This document shows, piece after piece, positions 10,341-21,814 of a DNA stretch of 64,000 nt (the first letter of the stretch is position 1; every line of letters starts with the position of its first letter). This stretch comes from Colocasia esculenta (lineage: Eukaryota > Streptophyta > Magnoliopsida > Alismatales > Araceae). The stretch covers positions 76,022,206-76,086,205 of the forward strand of contig CM024758.1 of the NCBI GenBank assembly GCA_014218235.1. Direction: 5' to 3'. Made by a program: the position numbers and the translations under genes. Under the pieces are notes generated by a model, which saw only the letters and a list, made by a program, of their open reading frames with translations, was not told the DNA's origin and did not search any database.

Positions 10341-13148
10341 TGTAACAACCCTCTTTATATCGGTACAATTATACCAATCCACGTCGGTACAAAGGGCGTC
10401 ATTACAGTAGAACATTTACCCAACACTTAACACTAGATTGAGATGTACACAAATATTACAAGATTACAGCGGAATAAATAAATAATCTCATTCTCATTCC
10501 ATCATCATCATCAAATATCCACAGTCTAGATAGCAATAAAAGAAATGCAAGTGTCCACATTATTACAACTTCAAAATAAGTACATTGTCTAAATGAATTA
10601 CACACTTTTTATTGATTATATACTATGAAAATACAAGTAACAATGTAGAAGTCTCCACAAAAGTAGCTACTCCTTCGCTCGGAGTCGCTCCTAATTATGT
10701 CCTCCTCAGAAGTGGAGACATCTGTCACACCTGTACGCCGAAGTAAGAATGAGTCTAAAGAGACCCAGCAAGCATTCTACGAACAACACCCTTACACATA
10801 TCACATACACATGCTAATTTTCTTTTGAATTAGGAATCAACATGGTACATGCTTCATGTTACTTTAACAACTAAATATAAAACCCATAGCATGCTTTCTA
10901 CACATTCTATTCAACATGGTACAAGGATCTAAATCATATTCAAATCATTTTACAACTATACCCAATAAATCATGGTACTATGTACAAAGTAAATAACATA
11001 CCTAGTATGATATCTAATCATTTTCTCATACATTTATCACACTTATACACACATTTTCTTGTGTTTTGATATGAATTAAACACAATCACACGGGTTTACA
11101 TTATTCACATGCTAACTCATTCACTTAACAATTTCACATACTCATACTTCATATTTTCACAATTCACATGTTCACATTTTTACACTTAATTGCCGTGACA
11201 CATAGTCCAAACCACCACTAGAAGGACACACATATACACATACACATACCCGTCACCTAGGCAACACAGTGACGAATCTTGGTTAACTGTGCAGAACCGG
11301 GAGAAGCACTCTCCACCCTAACCAGTGGTACTTATCCACCTCCAGGATTTCATCCTAATGCCCATAGGATATCACACACATTGAACCTTCTCGTAGGAAC
11401 TTTACTACAGTACGGTTCCACAGCCCTCTATTGTAGCAGTGTCAATAACGGCACAATTTACACATTGTCACATTATCACATGCACTTTTAACATATTTAC
11501 ATACACCTTTAAGTAACTACACATTCTTCAGTTTATCCAATATAATGCTACTGTTTCTCAGTATTAATCAGATCATAAAACCATCCTAATCATGCTGCTA
11601 ACCACTGAATTATACATAATCAAACTTAACATGCTCAATATGGACATTCTCTCCTATTAAATTAATAACATTACCTACTATTATCAAAACAATGCAAAAG
11701 TTTTATCATAGATTCTAAAAGATAACATGTCATATACTCAATTTTCCAGATTTTTTCGGATCAGCAATACGATTATAACAATTTAACCAAATTCTAGGCA
11801 TATTTATCACTAAATTCACTTAAATAGGTTTCACAGTAAAACAATCATACACCACAGTGCCAATACCTGAAGACAGTCATCATATGATCGTAGAAAATTT
11901 GTGAAACCCTAATACATCATGGATCTAATTAATCAGAAATTACTAAGATCAAATCATGCCAATTATCACATTACAAAAAATCTAATAAATAATACAATTT
12001 ACAAAAATTCGACCCATCCTCATGGGATGACCTACTGACTGTATCTGAACATATAAATTTTTCCAGCATGCACATATACCCAAAAATCCGAAAAACACAC
12101 CACATAGATCAAAACAAGCATTCTGCAAGTCCTGAAGAACTTGGCGGCAAAGGGCTTGCCGCCAACAGGGTTAACGGCACACGATGTTGCCGCTAACTCA
12201 GGATCTTAATGGTAGCAAGCTGGCCGTTAAGTTCCTGTCTGCAGAAACGCAGACTAAATGCATAAATCTTGGTGAATGGGGGTTCCAGGAGATGAGGAAA
12301 AAATCTCATAAATTCCTAGGACCTAAGGGACATGGGTAGGGATGTAACCCCTAGATTACTTGCCTTTAAAAAATGCTACATTGGACAAATTTTGCTGGAG
12401 AAGCTCTCCTCGGCCAAGCCAAGAAGACACACAAAATGCCTCTCGAATCCAATCTTTGAGTTGATGCAGGCTTATCTCCGGAGTCGGGGAAGATCCACCA
12501 ATGCTAGGAGAACCTCCCTGTCGATGTAGATGGCCAGTAGGAACTCTCAATCACCAGATCAAAGTTCACAAAGATCATTTTTTCACCATAGAAAACCCTA
12601 GGTTCTCCTTTGGGCGAAAAGACCTAACATGGCCGAATCAAGGTGTGCTTTATAAGGCCAAGGGGGTTGGGTACGCATTAGATAGGATTTCCTACCATTG
12701 GGAGGCAGTTTCCAAAATCAGAACCGAAAGAAACACGGCCGTTTCCAGATCTGAAACCGCAACAATTTATGGGAAATAAACGACCACATTGTTGCCGTTT
12801 ACTAGGAATTGGCATCCATTGATCTGAACGTCGACTCCCTATAAACGTCCACACATGTTGACGTTAATTGGCCTCTCGGCCAGAACACAGAAAACAGATA
12901 TACATGCATTCACCTTATAATTTACATACTCTATACATCATATTATTTAAATTCAATATGTACAATGTAAATAAAACAATATGTACATAAGTAAACACAT
13001 ATATACATATGTACAACATCATTTGAATACAATATGTATAGAATTAAATATATATTTATTTATACATATACACATGATTTTACACACAAAGCAACTAATC
13101 ACCATATGACAAAATCTAAATAAAAGAACAAAGTTCGATGGCCTTACC
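10341..13148 (-). repeat. 3' LTR of element D (2808 bp)
   Basis: On the minus strand the LTR starts at 13148 (GGTAAGGCC, where the partner LTR has TGTAAAGCC, so the first base has mutated) and ends TTGTTACA at 10341. It is collinear with 17878-20699 and with the solo LTR at 60464-63702. A TATA box (minus-strand CCTTATAAAGC) is at 12648-12656. Short GC words surround it: GGCGGCAA/TTGCCGCC/GCCGTTAA at 12141-12232 downstream, and CGGCCGTTT/TTGCCGTTT/GACGTT at 12735-12865 upstream. The remainder is AT-rich, with CACAT- and ACACAT-rich stretches at 11040-11200 and 12900-13090. No gene is seen in it. Confidence 0.93.
12648..12656 (-). promoter_or_regulatory. TATA box in element D 3' LTR
   Basis: Minus-strand CCTTATAAAGC. 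The same position in the other D LTR reads CCTTATAAAAAC (20203-20212), and the solo LTR has GGCTATATAC (63232-63241), so a TATA element is kept in all three copies. Transcription would run toward lower coordinates. Confidence 0.6.
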
Positions 13149-13160
13149 TCCCTCTTAAAG
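13149..13160 (-). other. Polypurine tract of element D
   Basis: On the minus strand TTTAAGAGGGAG directly precedes the 3' LTR start. It is the expected plus-strand primer site and fixes the element orientation. Confidence 0.8.
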
Positions 13161-15059
13161 AAACTTCATCCTCGAAGTTAGAATGAACCTAATCGAACAA
13201 ATGGGGATACTTCTTCTTCATAGCATCCTCAAGCTCCCACGTAGCCTCCTCTTGAGAGAAGTTTTGCCATAGCACCTTCATGGACGCAATGCTCTTGTTC
13301 CTGAGGTGCTGAACCTTCCGATCAAGAATAGCTACGGGTTGCTCAACATATGACAAGTCTGGCTGAATCTCCACTGGCTTGTGACTAATAACATGAGACG
13401 GATCTCGCACATACCTCCTAAGCATAGATACATAGAAAGAGGGATGCACACTCGCTAGTGTTGGGGGTAAAGCTAGCTCATATACATGTTGCCCATCCGT
13501 CTAAGAATCTCATACGGGCCAATGAATCTAGGACTCAACTAACTATGCTTGCCAAACCTGAGAACACACTCGAGTAGGCGAGACCTTAAGAAAAACATGC
13601 TCACCTACCTCGAACTCTAAATCCATCCTCCTGTTGTCGGCGTAACTCTTCTGCCTATCCAGCGCCGCAACAAGCCTCTGCCTAATAAGCTGAATTTATC
13701 TGAAGTCTCCTGCACTAACTCGGGACCTATCAACTGCCTATCACCAGTCTCCTCCCAACATAAAGGAGATCTACAGGGCCGCCCATACAAAGCATCAAAC
13801 TGAGCCATACCAAAGCGCGCATGAAAGCTGTTGTTGTAGGCGAACTCCGCAAGAGGCGAATGACGCTCCCAATCACCCTTCCAATCCATCACACACTCTC
13901 AATGTATCCTCGAGCGTCTAGATAGTCCTTTCAGACTGCCCATCTGTCTGGGGATGGAACGCCGAACTAAGCTTCAACTAAGAACCTAAAGCTTCCTGAA
14001 GACCCTTCCACAACGTCGAAATAAACCTCTGATCTTGATCTGAAATAATCGACTTTGGCACACCATGCAACCTTACAATCCTACTAGCATACAACCTAGC
14101 CAAACTCTCCACTGACTGCTTCTTCTTCATAGCAAGAAATGAGCCGTCTTAGAGAAACGATCTACAATCACCAAATAGAGTCATTGCCCTTCACTGATCT
14201 GTGCAAACCTGTCACAAAATCCATAGTGAAACCTCCCACTTCCATACTAGGATCTCCATCTTCTGCATAAGACCAGATGGTCGCTGACGCTCGGCCTTCA
14301 CTTGATGGCATACTAAACACCGGATATAAAATCCGCTACATCCTTCTTCATGCAGAACCACCAGAAAGATATCTTCAAATCTTGGACATCTTAGTGTTAC
14401 CTAAATTAATAGAGAACCTTGACCTATGAGCTTATGCTAGAACATGCTCACGAACATCCACTACATCGGGAACACAAACTCGGTGATGAAATCTAATCAC
14501 ACCATCCTCATCTCGAGCAATGCCTGCCTTGCCCACCAACTCCTGGAGTCTAGGGTCGGCCTATTGTTGCTCAATCACTTCATCTAGAATAGTGGACCAA
14601 ATGGACAATTGAGCCACGAAAGCTTGACATAACGGTGACTCTAAATCAGTCATCGCACATGCAGCATCCTCCAACATCTTCCAATCCTGTTGGAGCAAAG
14701 ACCTCTTCCTGCTAAGATCATCTCCCACGACATTCTCCTTCTCTGGATGATACTGAAGATCGAAGTCATAGTCCTTGAGAAATTCAATCCATCTCCTTTG
14801 TCACAGGTTCAACTCCTACTGAAAAAAGAGATACCTCAAACTCTTGTGGTCAGTGAACACCTCAAATCTGACACCATAAAGATAGTGCCTCCAGATCTTA
14901 AACCTTCTACACCACTCGGCAAAATCAACATGGGTGCAGAAGTAAGCTTCGCCTTCAGTAACTGAAAGCTACTCTCACAATCCTCGGACCAAACAAACAT
15001 CACACCTTCCTAGTTAGCTTAGTCAAAGGTTCGGCGATAGATGCAAAACCCTCAATGAA
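13161..15059 (-). pseudogene. RNase H and integrase of element D, frameshifted
   Basis: Minus strand, N- to C-terminal order. RNase H residues appear near 14680-15010 (FVWSEDCESSFQLLKA, then HYLYGVRFEVFTDHKSLRYL-like sequence and NLRQRRWIEFLKDYDFDLQY-like sequence near 14750-14830). The integrase finger and core lie at about 13900-14400. A 91-codon open stretch (13617-13892) has the end of the core (SPLAEFAYNNSFHARFGMAQ, LYGRPCRSPLCWEETGD). The C-terminal tail 13189-13449 has HPSFYVSMLRRYVRDPSHVI and EEATWELEDAMKKKYPHLF. Several frame changes and stops separate these parts, so the integrase is dead. The ATWE..D.M...YP.LF ending matches elements A and C and supports a Tekay-like assignment. 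Confidence 0.85.
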
Positions 15060-15153
15060 TCACCAGTAATAGCCCGCTAAACCAAGAAAACTACGAATCT
15101 CTAATGGGGTCCTTGGAATCTCCCAATCTAACACAGCCTGGTCCTTCGCCGGA

Positions 15154-16386
15154 TCAACTGCTACTCCAGCACCTGAGATCACATGCCCAAGGAAATGAAC
15201 CTCGCGCATCCAAAAATCGCACTTGCTGAACATTGCATACAGCTTCTGCTCTCGGAGAATCTCCAGAAACCCTGAAATGATCACGGTGTGCAACCTCATC
15301 CAGAGAATAGACTAGCACATCGTCGATAAACACCACTACAAAACTATCTAAATAAGGTCTAAACACCCTGTTCATGAGATCCATGAACGCTGCAGGGGTG
15401 TTGGTCTGACCAAATGGAAGCACGAAAAACTCATAATGTCCATAACGAGTCCTAAAGGCCGTCTTGGACACATCCTCACTCCTAATCCTCAACTGATGAT
15501 AGCCAGACCGTAGATCAATCTTAGAAAATACTGATGCATTCTGCAACTGATCAAATAAGTCATCAATCTGCGATAAGGGATACCTATTCTTCACAGTCAC
15601 CTGGTTGAGCTTCCTATAATCGATGCACAACCTGAGTGAACCATCCTTCTTCTTCACAAATAATATAGGTGTGCTCCATAGTGACACACTAGGGCAAATA
15701 AATCCCTTGTCTAGCAAATCCTGCAACTGCTTCTTCAGCTCTGCCAATTCTACAGGTGTCATCCGATATGGAGCCTTTGAGATAGGAGAGGTTCCTGGAA
15801 GCAACTCTATAGTAAAAACTATCTCTCTAACCGGTGGCAAACTAGACAAATCATCAGGAAATACATTTGGAAACTCCTGCACTACATCAATCTCTTCAAG
15901 GGTAGGTGACTGATTAGCCTTCAGTACTAATACCATGCTGGCAAGAAAAGTGTCACATCCCTTGTTCACCATTCTTATTACCTTCATGGCAGAGATCACG
16001 AACCTTACCTCTAAGTTACTTGGCAATGGATGCGGGAACTCATCCTCACCAGGAATACAGAAAGTAATCTTCTTCCCACGATAATCTACTAAAGCATAGT
16101 GCTCCTCTAGCCAATCCAGACCAAGAATAGCATCATAGTCTTTCATCTTTAGCAAAATAAAGCACCCATCTAAGCCTCGGTCTTCAATGCACACCGGTGA
16201 AGACGGAATACACTTCATAGTCGATGTCGTTCCTGATGGTGTGTGCACAGACAAAGGGACCTCTAACTCCTCAACCTCTACACCTGACTCTACAGCTAAC
16301 TGTCTAGCAAACTGCTCGGAAATGAATGAATAAGTGGCACCTATATCAAACAAAACCTGAGCGTGCACACCCATGAAAAGAACCAT
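15154..16386 (-). CDS. Protease-reverse transcriptase segment of element D pol
   Basis: A 410-codon open frame, the longest in the window. Residues about 1-130 are the aspartic protease: the active site reads FDIGATYSFIS, D-I-G instead of D-T-G, because codon ACA became ATA (16339-16347). DYDAILGLDWLEEHYALVDY follows. Residues about 165-400 are reverse transcriptase: VREIVFTIELLPGTSPISKA, KKDGSLRLCIDYRKLNQVTV, FSKIDLRSGYHQLRI, FGQTNTPAAFMDLMNRVF and the catalytic FIDDVLVYS (box at 15319-15330). The frame shifts near 15290, and RT continues as 15060-15299 (KCDFWMREVHFLGHVISGAG). The true start is probably upstream in gag-pol; a stop just before this ATG (about 16400) breaks the polyprotein. 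Confidence 0.88.
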   Translation of the reverse strand: MVLFMGVHAQVLFDIGATYSFISEQFARQLAVESGVEVEELEVPLSVHTPSGTTSTMKCIPSSPVCIEDRGLDGCFILLKMKDYDAILGLDWLEEHYALVDYRGKKITFCIPGEDEFPHPLPSNLEVRFVISAMKVIRMVNKGCDTFLASMVLVLKANQSPTLEEIDVVQEFPNVFPDDLSSLPPVREIVFTIELLPGTSPISKAPYRMTPVELAELKKQLQDLLDKGFICPSVSLWSTPILFVKKKDGSLRLCIDYRKLNQVTVKNRYPLSQIDDLFDQLQNASVFSKIDLRSGYHQLRIRSEDVSKTAFRTRYGHYEFFVLPFGQTNTPAAFMDLMNRVFRPYLDSFVVVFIDDVLVYSLDEVAHRDHFRVSGDSPRAEAVCNVQQVRFLDARGSFPWACDLRCWSSS

Positions 16387-17692
16387 ACCTTCTGTGACGT
16401 TTTATGCCTGCTCGGCATCCTCACGTGCTAAAGCAAACACCTGAGCTTGGGCTCGAGGCCTTCCTGGTCTTCCTGTAGTTGGCACTGCTGGGGCTGGCGC
16501 TCCATGCTGAATGCCTTGCTGCAGTCTGCGACAATCCCTGATCGGTACCACCATGTGCTCTTTCGTAGTGAGGGCACATCTTCTTGTCACTGGGCCTGAT
16601 GCTGGAGGATCGTGCTGCAACTGTCTGCTGACTGCTAGCTGCCATTGGATGCTGCGGTCACTGGTATGCCACCTTCTTCCTGTCCTGACACTGAAACAGT
16701 GGTGCTGATCTCTTCTGCGATGCCTTCTTCTGCTCCAGATATTGCTCCATCTCACTCTACTGCCTACACGTAGCACAAAGAGCCTCGTCTAGTGTATGGT
16801 GGTCAAACGCCACAAGCCTCGACCTCAGTGATGGCTTAAGGCCCATCACGAACTTCTTCACCTTCCTGCACTCATGAGCAACTATATGAGGTGCAATTTT
16901 AGATAATTCTGCAAACCTGGCATCATACTCAAGCACCATCATGGAGCCCTGGGTGGGAGTAAGAAACTCCTACTCCATCTTGTCCTGAATATGCTCTGGG
17001 ATAAACTTGGCCCGAAAGAGCCTCGTAAACTCATCCCAAGACACCTCGATAGCACCATCCTGAAATCTGGTGCGCAACAAAGAGGACCACCACACATCGG
17101 CTCTCTCCTGCAGAAACAACTCCATAAGCACCAACCTAAGCAACTTCTTAATCTACACAAGTACATGCATTAAAATATTATGTACCTTTAGCAAGTAGGT
17201 TGCCAAGCTGACCTTATCCTCCTCAGCACACCTAACTGCCCGGAAGATCTTTTCAATCTCCCTCATCCAGCTCTCTGCCAGCAATGGCTGACTATCCCCC
17301 TTAATAGAGGGCGGAGCCATCCTCTTGAATCACTCTATGATGGAAGGACCACCATGGCCTTGCTCCTAGGGAATTGGAGCTAGAGCCTGAGCCTACCACA
17401 ACAAATAATATAAGCAACATAATAGCAACACAACAATCATATATTAATAGAAATAGACTACTTCTATCTCCAATCTAACCTGAGCCTCCAGCTAAGCCTG
17501 AAGTGCAGCCTAAGTGTGTCCCTGAGTCAGCATAGCCTGCACTAGGCCTTGCATAACACACCGTAATCCACAGACGGTGGTGTGGAGGAAGAACTGTAGG
17601 ACCCCGTGGTGCTGGGGCTGCTACTTACCCCTATCCTCACATCTCTACTCGTCATCTCGAGCATCAGCACCACGCCTACCACGAGAAGCCAT
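16387..17692 (-). pseudogene. gag of element D
   Basis: Gag begins at the ATG at 17692 on the minus strand, MASRGRRGADARDDE followed by a stop, just downstream of the primer site. Recognisable gag pieces follow: FLTPTQGSMMVLEYDARFAE (near 16900-16970) and SKIAPHIVAHECRKVKKFVM (16850-16900). A zinc-knuckle-like CPHYERAHGG sits near 16570, and the linker RAQAQVFALAREDAEQA near 16410-16460 leads into protease as in other chromoviruses. The order and the FALAREDAE linker are typical of Tekay/Reina-type gag. Stops and frame changes leave only short open pieces. Confidence 0.8.
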
Positions 17693-17861
17693 AGCTTGTA
17701 AAATAAATTATCTAGTTAGAAACTAAGTGATTAGCCCTAACATTTTTTTAGCTATCTTTCATTCACTATTAAATATTTTCTACTTATATAGACACATTCT
17801 ATAAAGACTTATCATATTATGAAGATGATGGTATATTCATGTACTATCTCAACTTGGTTTT

Positions 17862-17873
17862 CTCTGATACCAA
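17862..17873 (-). other. Primer binding site of element D (tRNA-iMet type)
   Basis: Minus-strand TTGGTATCAGAG begins 4 bases inside the 5' LTR end. It is the complement of the 3' end of plant initiator tRNA-Met, the commonest primer of plant LTR retrotransposons. Confidence 0.9.
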
Positions 17874-17877
17874 TCTC

Positions 17878-20699
17878 TGTAACGACCCTCTTATACCGAT
17901 ACAATTATACCAATCTAGGTCGGTACAAAGGGTGTCATTACAGTGGGACATTTAACCAACAATTAATACTAGGTTGAGATGTACACAAATATTAGAAGAT
18001 TACAGTTGAATAAATAAATAATCTCATTCTCATTCCATCATCATCATCAAATATCCACAGTCTAGATAGCAATAAAAGAAATGCAAGTGTCCACATTATT
18101 ACAACTACAAAATAAATACATTGTCCAAATGAATTACACACTTTTATTGATTACATACTATGAAAATACAAGTAACAATGTAGAAGTCTCCACAAACGTA
18201 GCTACTCCTCCCGCTCGGAGTCAGTCCTAACTATGTCCTGTTCAGAAGTGGAGACACATGTCACACATGTATGCCAAAGCAAGAATGACTCTAAAGAGAC
18301 CCAGCAAGCAATCTAAGAACAATACCCTAACACATATCACATACACATGCTAGTTTTCTTTTGTATTAGGAATCAACATGCTACATGCTTCATGTTACTT
18401 TAACAACTAAATATAAAACCCATAGCATGCTTTCTACACGTTCTATTCAACATAGTACAAGGATCTAAATCATATTCAAATCATTTTACAACTATACCCA
18501 ATTAAAGTATGGTACTATGTACAAAGTAAAAAACATACCTAGTATGATATCTAATCATTTTCTCATGCATTTATCACACTTATACACACATTTTGCTTGT
18601 TGTTTTGATATGAATTAAACACAATCACACGGGTTTACATTTATTCACATGCTAACTCATTCACTTAACAATTTCACATACTCATACTTCACACTTTCAC
18701 AATTCACATGTTCACATTTTTACACTTAATTGCCGTGACACATAGTCCAAACCACCACTAGAATGACACACATATACACATATATATACCCGTCACCTAG
18801 GCAACACAGTGACAAATCTTGGTTAACTGCGTAGAACCGGGAGAAGCACTCTCCACCCTAACTAGTGGTACTTGTCCACCTCTAGGATTTCATCCTAATG
18901 CTCATAGGATATCACACACATTGAACCTTCCCATAGGGACTATACTATAGTACGGTTCCGCAATCCTCTATGGTAGCAGTGTCACTAATGGCACAATTTA
19001 CACATTGTAATATTATCACATTGTCACATAATCACATGCACTTTTAACATATTTACATACACCTTTAATTAACTATACATGCTTCGGTTTATCCAACATA
19101 ATTCTACTGTTTCTCAGTATTAATTAGATCATAACACCATCCTAATCATGCTGCTAACTGCTGGATTATACATAATCAAACTTAACATGCTCAATATGGT
19201 CATTCTCTCCTATTAAATTAATAGCAGTACCTACTGTTATCAAAACAATGCAAAACTATTATCACAGGTTCTAAACATATAACATGTCATATACTCAATT
19301 TTTTAGATTTTTCGGATCTACAATACGATTATAACAATTTAACCAAATTTCAGGCATATTTATCACTAAATTCAGTTAAGTAGGTTTCACATGAAAACTA
19401 TCATACACCGCAATGTCAATACCTTAAGACAATCATCATATGATCGTAGAAATTTTGAAACCCTAATACATCATGGATCTAATTAATCATAAATTACTAA
19501 GATCAAATCATGCTCATTATCCCATTACAGAAATTCTAATAAATAATACAATTTACAAAAATTCAACCCATCCTCATGGCATGACCTACTAACTGTACCT
19601 GACGACATATAAAATTTTCCAACATGCACACATACTAAAAAAATCCAAAAAACAGACCACATAGATCAAAACAATCATTCTGCAAGTCCTGAAGAACTTG
19701 GCGGCAAAGGGCTTGCCTCCAACAGGGTTAACGGCACACGATGTCGCCACTAACTCAAGATCTTAATGGGAGCAAGCTCGCCGTTAAGTTCCTATCTGCA
19801 GAAACGCAGACTAAATGCATAAATCTTGGTGAATGGGGGTTCCAGGACACGAGGAAAAAAATGTCATAAATCCTATACCTATGGGACATGGGTAGGGATG
19901 TAACCCCTAGATCACATGCCTCAGAAAAATGCTAGATTGGACAATTTTTTCCGAAGAAGCTCTCCTTGGCCAAGTCAAGAAGACACACAAAACGCCTCCC
20001 GAATATGGTCTTTGAGTTGATGCAGGCCTATCTCCGGAGTCGGGGAAGATCCACCAATGCTAGGAGCACCTCCCAATCAATGTAGATCGCCAGTAGGAAC
20101 TGTCAATCACCAGATCAAAGAGCACAAATATCAATTTTTCACTATAGAAAACCCTAGGTTATCCTTTGGGCAAAAAGACCTAACTTGGCCGAATCAAGGT
20201 GTTTTTATAAGGCAAGGGGGATGGGTACGCATTAGATAGGATTTCCTACCGTTGGGAGGTAGTTTCCAAAATTAGAACTAATGAAAACGCGGCCGTTTCC
20301 AGATCTGAAATTGCAACAATTTCTAGGAAATAAACGGCCACATTGTTGCCATTTACTGGGAATTGGCGTCCATCGATCTCGACGTCGACTCCCCATAAAC
20401 GTCCACACATGTTGACGTTAATTGGCCTCTCGGCCAAAACATAGAAAATAGATATACATGCATTCACCTTATATTTACATACTCTATACATCATATTATT
20501 TAAATACAATATGTACAATGCAAATAAAAACAATATGTACATAAGTAAACACGTATATAATATGTACAACATCATTTGAATACAATATGTACAGAATTAA
20601 ATATATATTTATATATACATATACACATGATTTTATACACAAAGCAACTAATACCATATGACAAAATCTAAATAAAGAACAAAGTTCAAGGGCTTTACA
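17878..20699 (-). repeat. 5' LTR of element D (2822 bp)
   Basis: On the minus strand the LTR runs from TGTAAAGCCC at 20699 to CGTTACA at 17878. It is followed by the primer site on the inner side and the GGTCT target duplication on the outer side. It has the same architecture as the 3' LTR: TATA at 20203-20212, downstream GC words at about 19694-19795 (GGCGGCAA, TTAACGGC, GCCGTTAA) and upstream words at about 20290-20420 (GCGGCCGTTT, GACGTCGAC, GACGTT). Differences from the partner LTR are scattered substitutions and small indels. No gene is contained. Confidence 0.94.
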
Positions 20700-21142
20700 G
20701 GTCTTGTTTTGCAAAGGTAACCCTCCTATGACAGCACTTAACATCAGTGTCATACTTGATCAGCCAGTCGACTCCTAGTACAACGTCATACCCCTTCATA
20801 TCTAAACAGATGAGATTAGCAGAAGATTATGCCCTTTAATCACGGTTTCACATTTTGGTAGGTAGTGTGTGAGCTCTGATTCAGATCCAAGTGGAGAGGC
20901 CACAATGAGTTTGGATTTCATGGGGACTGGTTTAATAGGTAGAGTTGCAGCAAATGCGATGGAAACGAATGAATATGCAGCTCTAGTATCAATGAGAACC
21001 AAAGCAGGTTGAGAATGAACATGAATGACACTTTCCACTATACCCCCTTCCTCGGATAGGTCAACTTCTATAACTGCATTCAAACGTCCAAGACACCGGG
21101 GTGCAGTCTGTGCTCTTCCTGGCTGGTCCTTCAGCATTGGAT
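20700..21142 (-). pseudogene. Element C: aspartic protease
   Basis: The minus strand reads RLNAVIEVDLSEEGGIVES, then LVLIDTRAAYSFVSIAFAA, with the active site D-T-G changed to D-T-R (GGA to AGA, 20982-20990), then GSESELTHYLPKCETVI. A frameshift follows, and the conserved GYDVVLGVDWLIKYDTDVK and RRVTFAKQD run up to 20705. The coding sequence resumes on the far side of element D at 10335. The catalytic glycine change and the frameshift mean it is inactive. Confidence 0.85.
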
Positions 21143-21814
21143 AGTCGAGAATACGGTGGTCACGACCACAACATTTTAAGCATTCCCCGAGCTTCTTCCA
21201 GCATTCCTTGGCTCGGTGCCCCGGCTTGTCACATAATCAACAGTTCTCAGCCAACTATCTTCCCTCCACTTTGACCCTCTTGTCTATGGCAGAGTCCCTT
21301 CCAGTACTTGGTCTTTTGTTGTTGTTGTTGTAGTTGTTGTTGGTGGTGTTGTTGTTTCAGAAAGTTGTTGTAGTATTGTCTACTCCTTTCTTTATGAAAA
21401 CCGGCCTTATGGTTTCCTTTCCCCTGATGCCTTCCACCTTTGTCATTGTGTCTTCCACTAGTTGGGCTCTCCGAACCATCTCGGTGTATGTACCGATATT
21501 ATGTGGTTTGAGCTTTTCAATAAACATGGGCCTAAGCCCATCCATGAAACTATTTGCCTTCAGTCTTTCAGTGCTCACCAAGTGTGGGGCATACACATCC
21601 AGGCGAGAGAACTGAGCCTCGTACTCCGCCACAGACATTCCCTTCTGCCTAAGTGCGGCAAATTCTGCAACTTTCTTTTCCTTGATTCTCTCCAAAAAGT
21701 ATTTTCCCCAGAATATCTCTAGGAATCCAGCACATTCCAGTTCTGCCACATTAGGCAGGTGAGCAGACGTGGCCTTCCACCACGCCCTAGCATCCTTACT
21801 AAATTGGAAGGTAG
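21143..21814 (-). pseudogene. Element C: gag middle and zinc knuckle
   Basis: A 130-codon open frame (21357-21749) shows the retrotransposon gag core: FLEIFWGKYFLERIKEKKVA, MSVAEYEAQFSRLDVYAPHL, RLKANSFMDGLRPMFIEKL, MVRRAQLVEDT. Upstream, KDARAWWKATSAHLPNVAE runs to the target duplication at 21810. Downstream lies the zinc knuckle at 21201-21242 with spacing CX2CX4HX4C (CDKPGHRAKEC at its end); one X is a stop codon. Gag packages element RNA. The N-terminal part lies on the other side of element B at 36394-36575, and removing B restores the frame KVLLATFQFSKDARAWWK. Confidence 0.9.

Larger units (their letters stand above)
10341..20699 (-). mobile_element. Element D: complete-length Ty3/gypsy retrotransposon (10.36 kb)
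   Basis: Two LTRs (10341-13148 and 17878-20699) bracket a minus-strand internal region with gag, protease, RT, RNase H and integrase. Both ends are confirmed by a perfect 5-bp target duplication, GGTCT at 10336-10340 and at 20700-20704. Removing the insert restores element C coding sequence across the site (VTFAKQD joined to LPKLSFL). A primer site lies just inside the 5' LTR and a purine tract just inside the 3' LTR. The LTRs differ at a modest number of bases, many of them transitions, so it is younger than C. The protease-RT frame is still open for 410 codons, but integrase and gag have frameshifts. Confidence 0.95.
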
